DNA of 8,397 nucleotides from Pseudolabrys sp. (GTDB lineage: Bacteria; Pseudomonadota; Alphaproteobacteria; Rhizobiales; Xanthobacteraceae). A program made the translations under genes and the position numbers. The stretch is from NCBI GenBank assembly GCA_026125925.1, contig JAHCKF010000135.1, positions 1-8,397 on the forward strand, written 5' to 3'. The notes beneath the pieces are model-generated. The model saw only the letters and a program-made list of their open reading frames with translations, had not been told where the DNA came from and searched no databases. Numbering within the stretch: the first letter of the stretch is position 1; every line of letters begins with the position of its first letter. This document shows positions 7,309 through 8,397 of this stretch, piece by piece.

Positions 7309-8076
7309 ATGACCGCAGATATCCGCCTGTTCCGCTGCCTTTCCGACAATTACGGCGTGCTGCTGCATGACGCGGACACCGGAGCGACTGCGGCCATCGA
7401 CGCGCCGGAGGCGGCGCCGATCGAGACCGCGCTCCGCGCCACCGGCTGGAAGCTGACCGACATCCTCGTCACGCACCATCATGCCGACCACACCGACGGC
7501 ATCATGGAGCTGAAGAACAGGTACAAGTGCCGCGTCGTCGCGCCGGCCGCGGAAGCGGCCAAGATCCCCGGCGTCGATGAAACGGTGAAGGAAGGCGACA
7601 AGACCAAGGTCGGCAACCTCGTCGGCAACGTCATCGAAACGCCCGGCCACACGCTCGGCCACATCGCCTATTGGTTTCATGCCGACAAGCTCGCCTTCGT
7701 CGGCGATACGATGTTCTCGATCGGCTGCGGTCGCGTCATCGAGGGCACAATGGACCAGATGTGGACGTCGCTGAAGAAGCTGCGCGATCTGCCGGACGAC
7801 ACGCGTATCTATGTCGGCCACGAATATACGCTCGCCAACATCAAGTTCGCGCTGACCATCGAGCCGAACAACGCGGCGCTGAAGTCGCGTGCGGCGGAAG
7901 CCGAAAAGCAGATCGCCGGCGGCCACTTCACCATTCCGGTGACCATCGGCGCCGAGAAGAAGGAAAATCCGTTCATCCGCGCCGACATCGCCGAAGTCGC
8001 CGCCGGCATCGGCATGGCCGGCAAGCCGGCGAATGAAGTGTTCGCCGAGATCAGGACGAGGAAGAATAAGTTTTAG
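7309..8076 (+). CDS. gloB: Hydroxyacylglutathione hydrolase (glyoxalase II)
   Basis: Glyoxalase II hydrolyses S-lactoylglutathione to D-lactate and glutathione, the second step of methylglyoxal detoxification in the cytoplasm. The 255-residue product is typical in length. It is a metallo-beta-lactamase fold: the binuclear metal motif THHHADH gives H56, H58, D60 and H61; H114 lies in ETPGHTLGH; the bridging aspartate D133 lies in FVGDTMFSIGCGR; and H171 lies in YVGHEYT. All seven expected ligands are present. The C-terminal glyoxalase II domain (about 165-255) binds glutathione in this family and ends with the characteristic NPFIR at 220-224. ATG 7309 was chosen over ATG 7306 because of the five-base spacing from GGAGG. 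It lies divergent from the methyltransferase and upstream of a cupin gene, separated by a palindrome, with which it may share a transcript. Confidence 0.95.
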   Translation: MTADIRLFRCLSDNYGVLLHDADTGATAAIDAPEAAPIETALRATGWKLTDILVTHHHADHTDGIMELKNRYKCRVVAPAAEAAKIPGVDETVKEGDKTKVGNLVGNVIETPGHTLGHIAYWFHADKLAFVGDTMFSIGCGRVIEGTMDQMWTSLKKLRDLPDDTRIYVGHEYTLANIKFALTIEPNNAALKSRAAEAEKQIAGGHFTIPVTIGAEKKENPFIRADIAEVAAGIGMAGKPANEVFAEIRTRKNKF

Positions 8077-8096
8077 GGCTGTTGCAGCCCCGTATC

Positions 8097-8221
8097 CCGT
8101 CATCCTGAGGTGCGACCTCCGCGACAGCGGAGGGAGCCTCGAAGGATGGCGGGCCCAGGATTCACGGGCCGTCGTCCTTCGAGGCTCGCGTGCTTTGCAC
8201 GCTCGCACCTCAGGATGACGG
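8097..8221. repeat. 125-bp cloverleaf-like palindromic element
   Basis: A perfect 19-bp inverted repeat forms the ends (8097-8115 and 8203-8221, starting CCGTCATCCTGAGGTGCGA). Three arms fill the interior: a hairpin 8116-8133 (CCTCCGC, GACA, GCGGAGG); a stem 8134-8146 with 8175-8187 (13 perfect pairs, GAGCCTCGAAGGA), whose apical part can pair again at 8152-8156 with 8166-8170; and a hairpin 8188-8202 (GCGTGC, TTT, GCACGC). The four stems abut without an unpaired junction base. The CATCCTGAGG and CCTCGAAGGATG words match a dispersed repeat I recall from Bradyrhizobium-type genomes. It encodes no protein. Its right end lies 14 bp before the cupin ATG, so in a read-through transcript it would fold beside that ribosome binding site. 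Confidence 0.85.
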
Positions 8222-8235
8222 AGAAAGGTTGAAGC

Positions 8236-8397
8236 ATGAAATCCCCCACCGCCGCCGACATCATCAAGAAGCTCGCGCTCAAGCCCCATCCCGAGGGCGG
8301 GCATTATCGCGAGACCTTCCGCGACACGCACCTCATCAATGGCCGCGCCGCCTCGACCGCGATCCTGTTCCTGCTGGCGGAAGGCGAGCGCTCGCAC
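8236..8397 (+). CDS. Cupin_5 / DUF985 family protein, N-terminal part (3' end outside window)
   Basis: The first 54 residues are visible. The segment LALKPHPEGGHYRETFRDTH (residues 13-32), followed by GRAASTAILFLLAEGERSH (36-54), is the typical start of the DUF985/cupin_5 family, small single-domain beta-barrel proteins of about 140-160 residues. The final SH belongs to the family's usual S-x-W/H-containing strand entering the cupin core. Family function is not settled, so none is assigned. ATG 8236 is preceded by AAAGG (8224-8228), seven bases upstream, immediately after the palindromic element. It lies on the same strand as gloB, 159 bp downstream of it. No signal peptide is visible. Confidence 0.88.
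   Translation, partial: MKSPTAADIIKKLALKPHPEGGHYRETFRDTHLINGRAASTAILFLLAEGERSH

Noticed and set aside
8076..8090. GGGCT/AGCCC hairpin immediately at the gloB stop
   Set aside because: Five-base stem with no following T-run; too weak to call as a terminator.

Overview
The window reads as a chromosomal core region of a GC-rich alphaproteobacterium, most likely a member of the Hyphomicrobiales (Rhizobiales; Bradyrhizobium/Xanthobacteraceae-like). This rests on the lysC-ptsP-prfA-prmC order, a DUF4167 protein (a family I know from alphaproteobacteria), strong G/C bias at third codon positions, and palindromic intergenic elements of the kind scattered through these genomes. The assignment is by recognition; no database search was run.

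Layout. The 3' end of lysC (aspartate kinase, C-terminal ACT region) enters from the left. A 302-bp gap follows, holding a palindromic element, a weak promoter candidate and a UUCG-capped hairpin. Next comes a compact plus-strand block: ptsP (nitrogen-PTS enzyme I), prfA (release factor 1, TTG start overlapping the ptsP stop) and prmC (the methyltransferase that modifies the release-factor GGQ glutamine). A 722-bp stretch without a credible gene follows. It contains several inverted repeats and a 20-bp-period tandem repeat, and ends at a DUF4167 gene whose protein has a Gly13 tract, Gln-rich segments and an Arg-rich tail. A convergent SAM-methyltransferase gene lies on the minus strand, with a good intrinsic terminator between it and the DUF4167 gene. 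Divergent from the methyltransferase is gloB (hydroxyacylglutathione hydrolase). A large cloverleaf-like palindrome separates gloB from a cupin_5/DUF985 gene that runs off the right edge.

How the genes relate. prfA and prmC are functionally paired: PrmC methylates the GGQ glutamine of the RF1 encoded just upstream. PtsP feeds phosphate into the nitrogen-related phosphotransfer chain. Its coupling to prfA is probably translational or positional, since I see no biochemical link. GloB acts in glutathione-dependent methylglyoxal detoxification. The DUF4167 protein, the methyltransferase and the cupin have no firmly assigned function that I can state.

I found no CRISPR array, tRNA, rRNA, insertion sequence, phage gene or defence cassette. 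The most interesting signals are non-coding or recoding candidates: two three-armed palindromic elements that share GTCAT/ATGAC ends; an in-phase U UUU UUA slippery heptamer inside the DUF4167 gene with a stop two codons later in the -1 frame; and the structured gene-free leader with a tandem repeat ahead of that gene.
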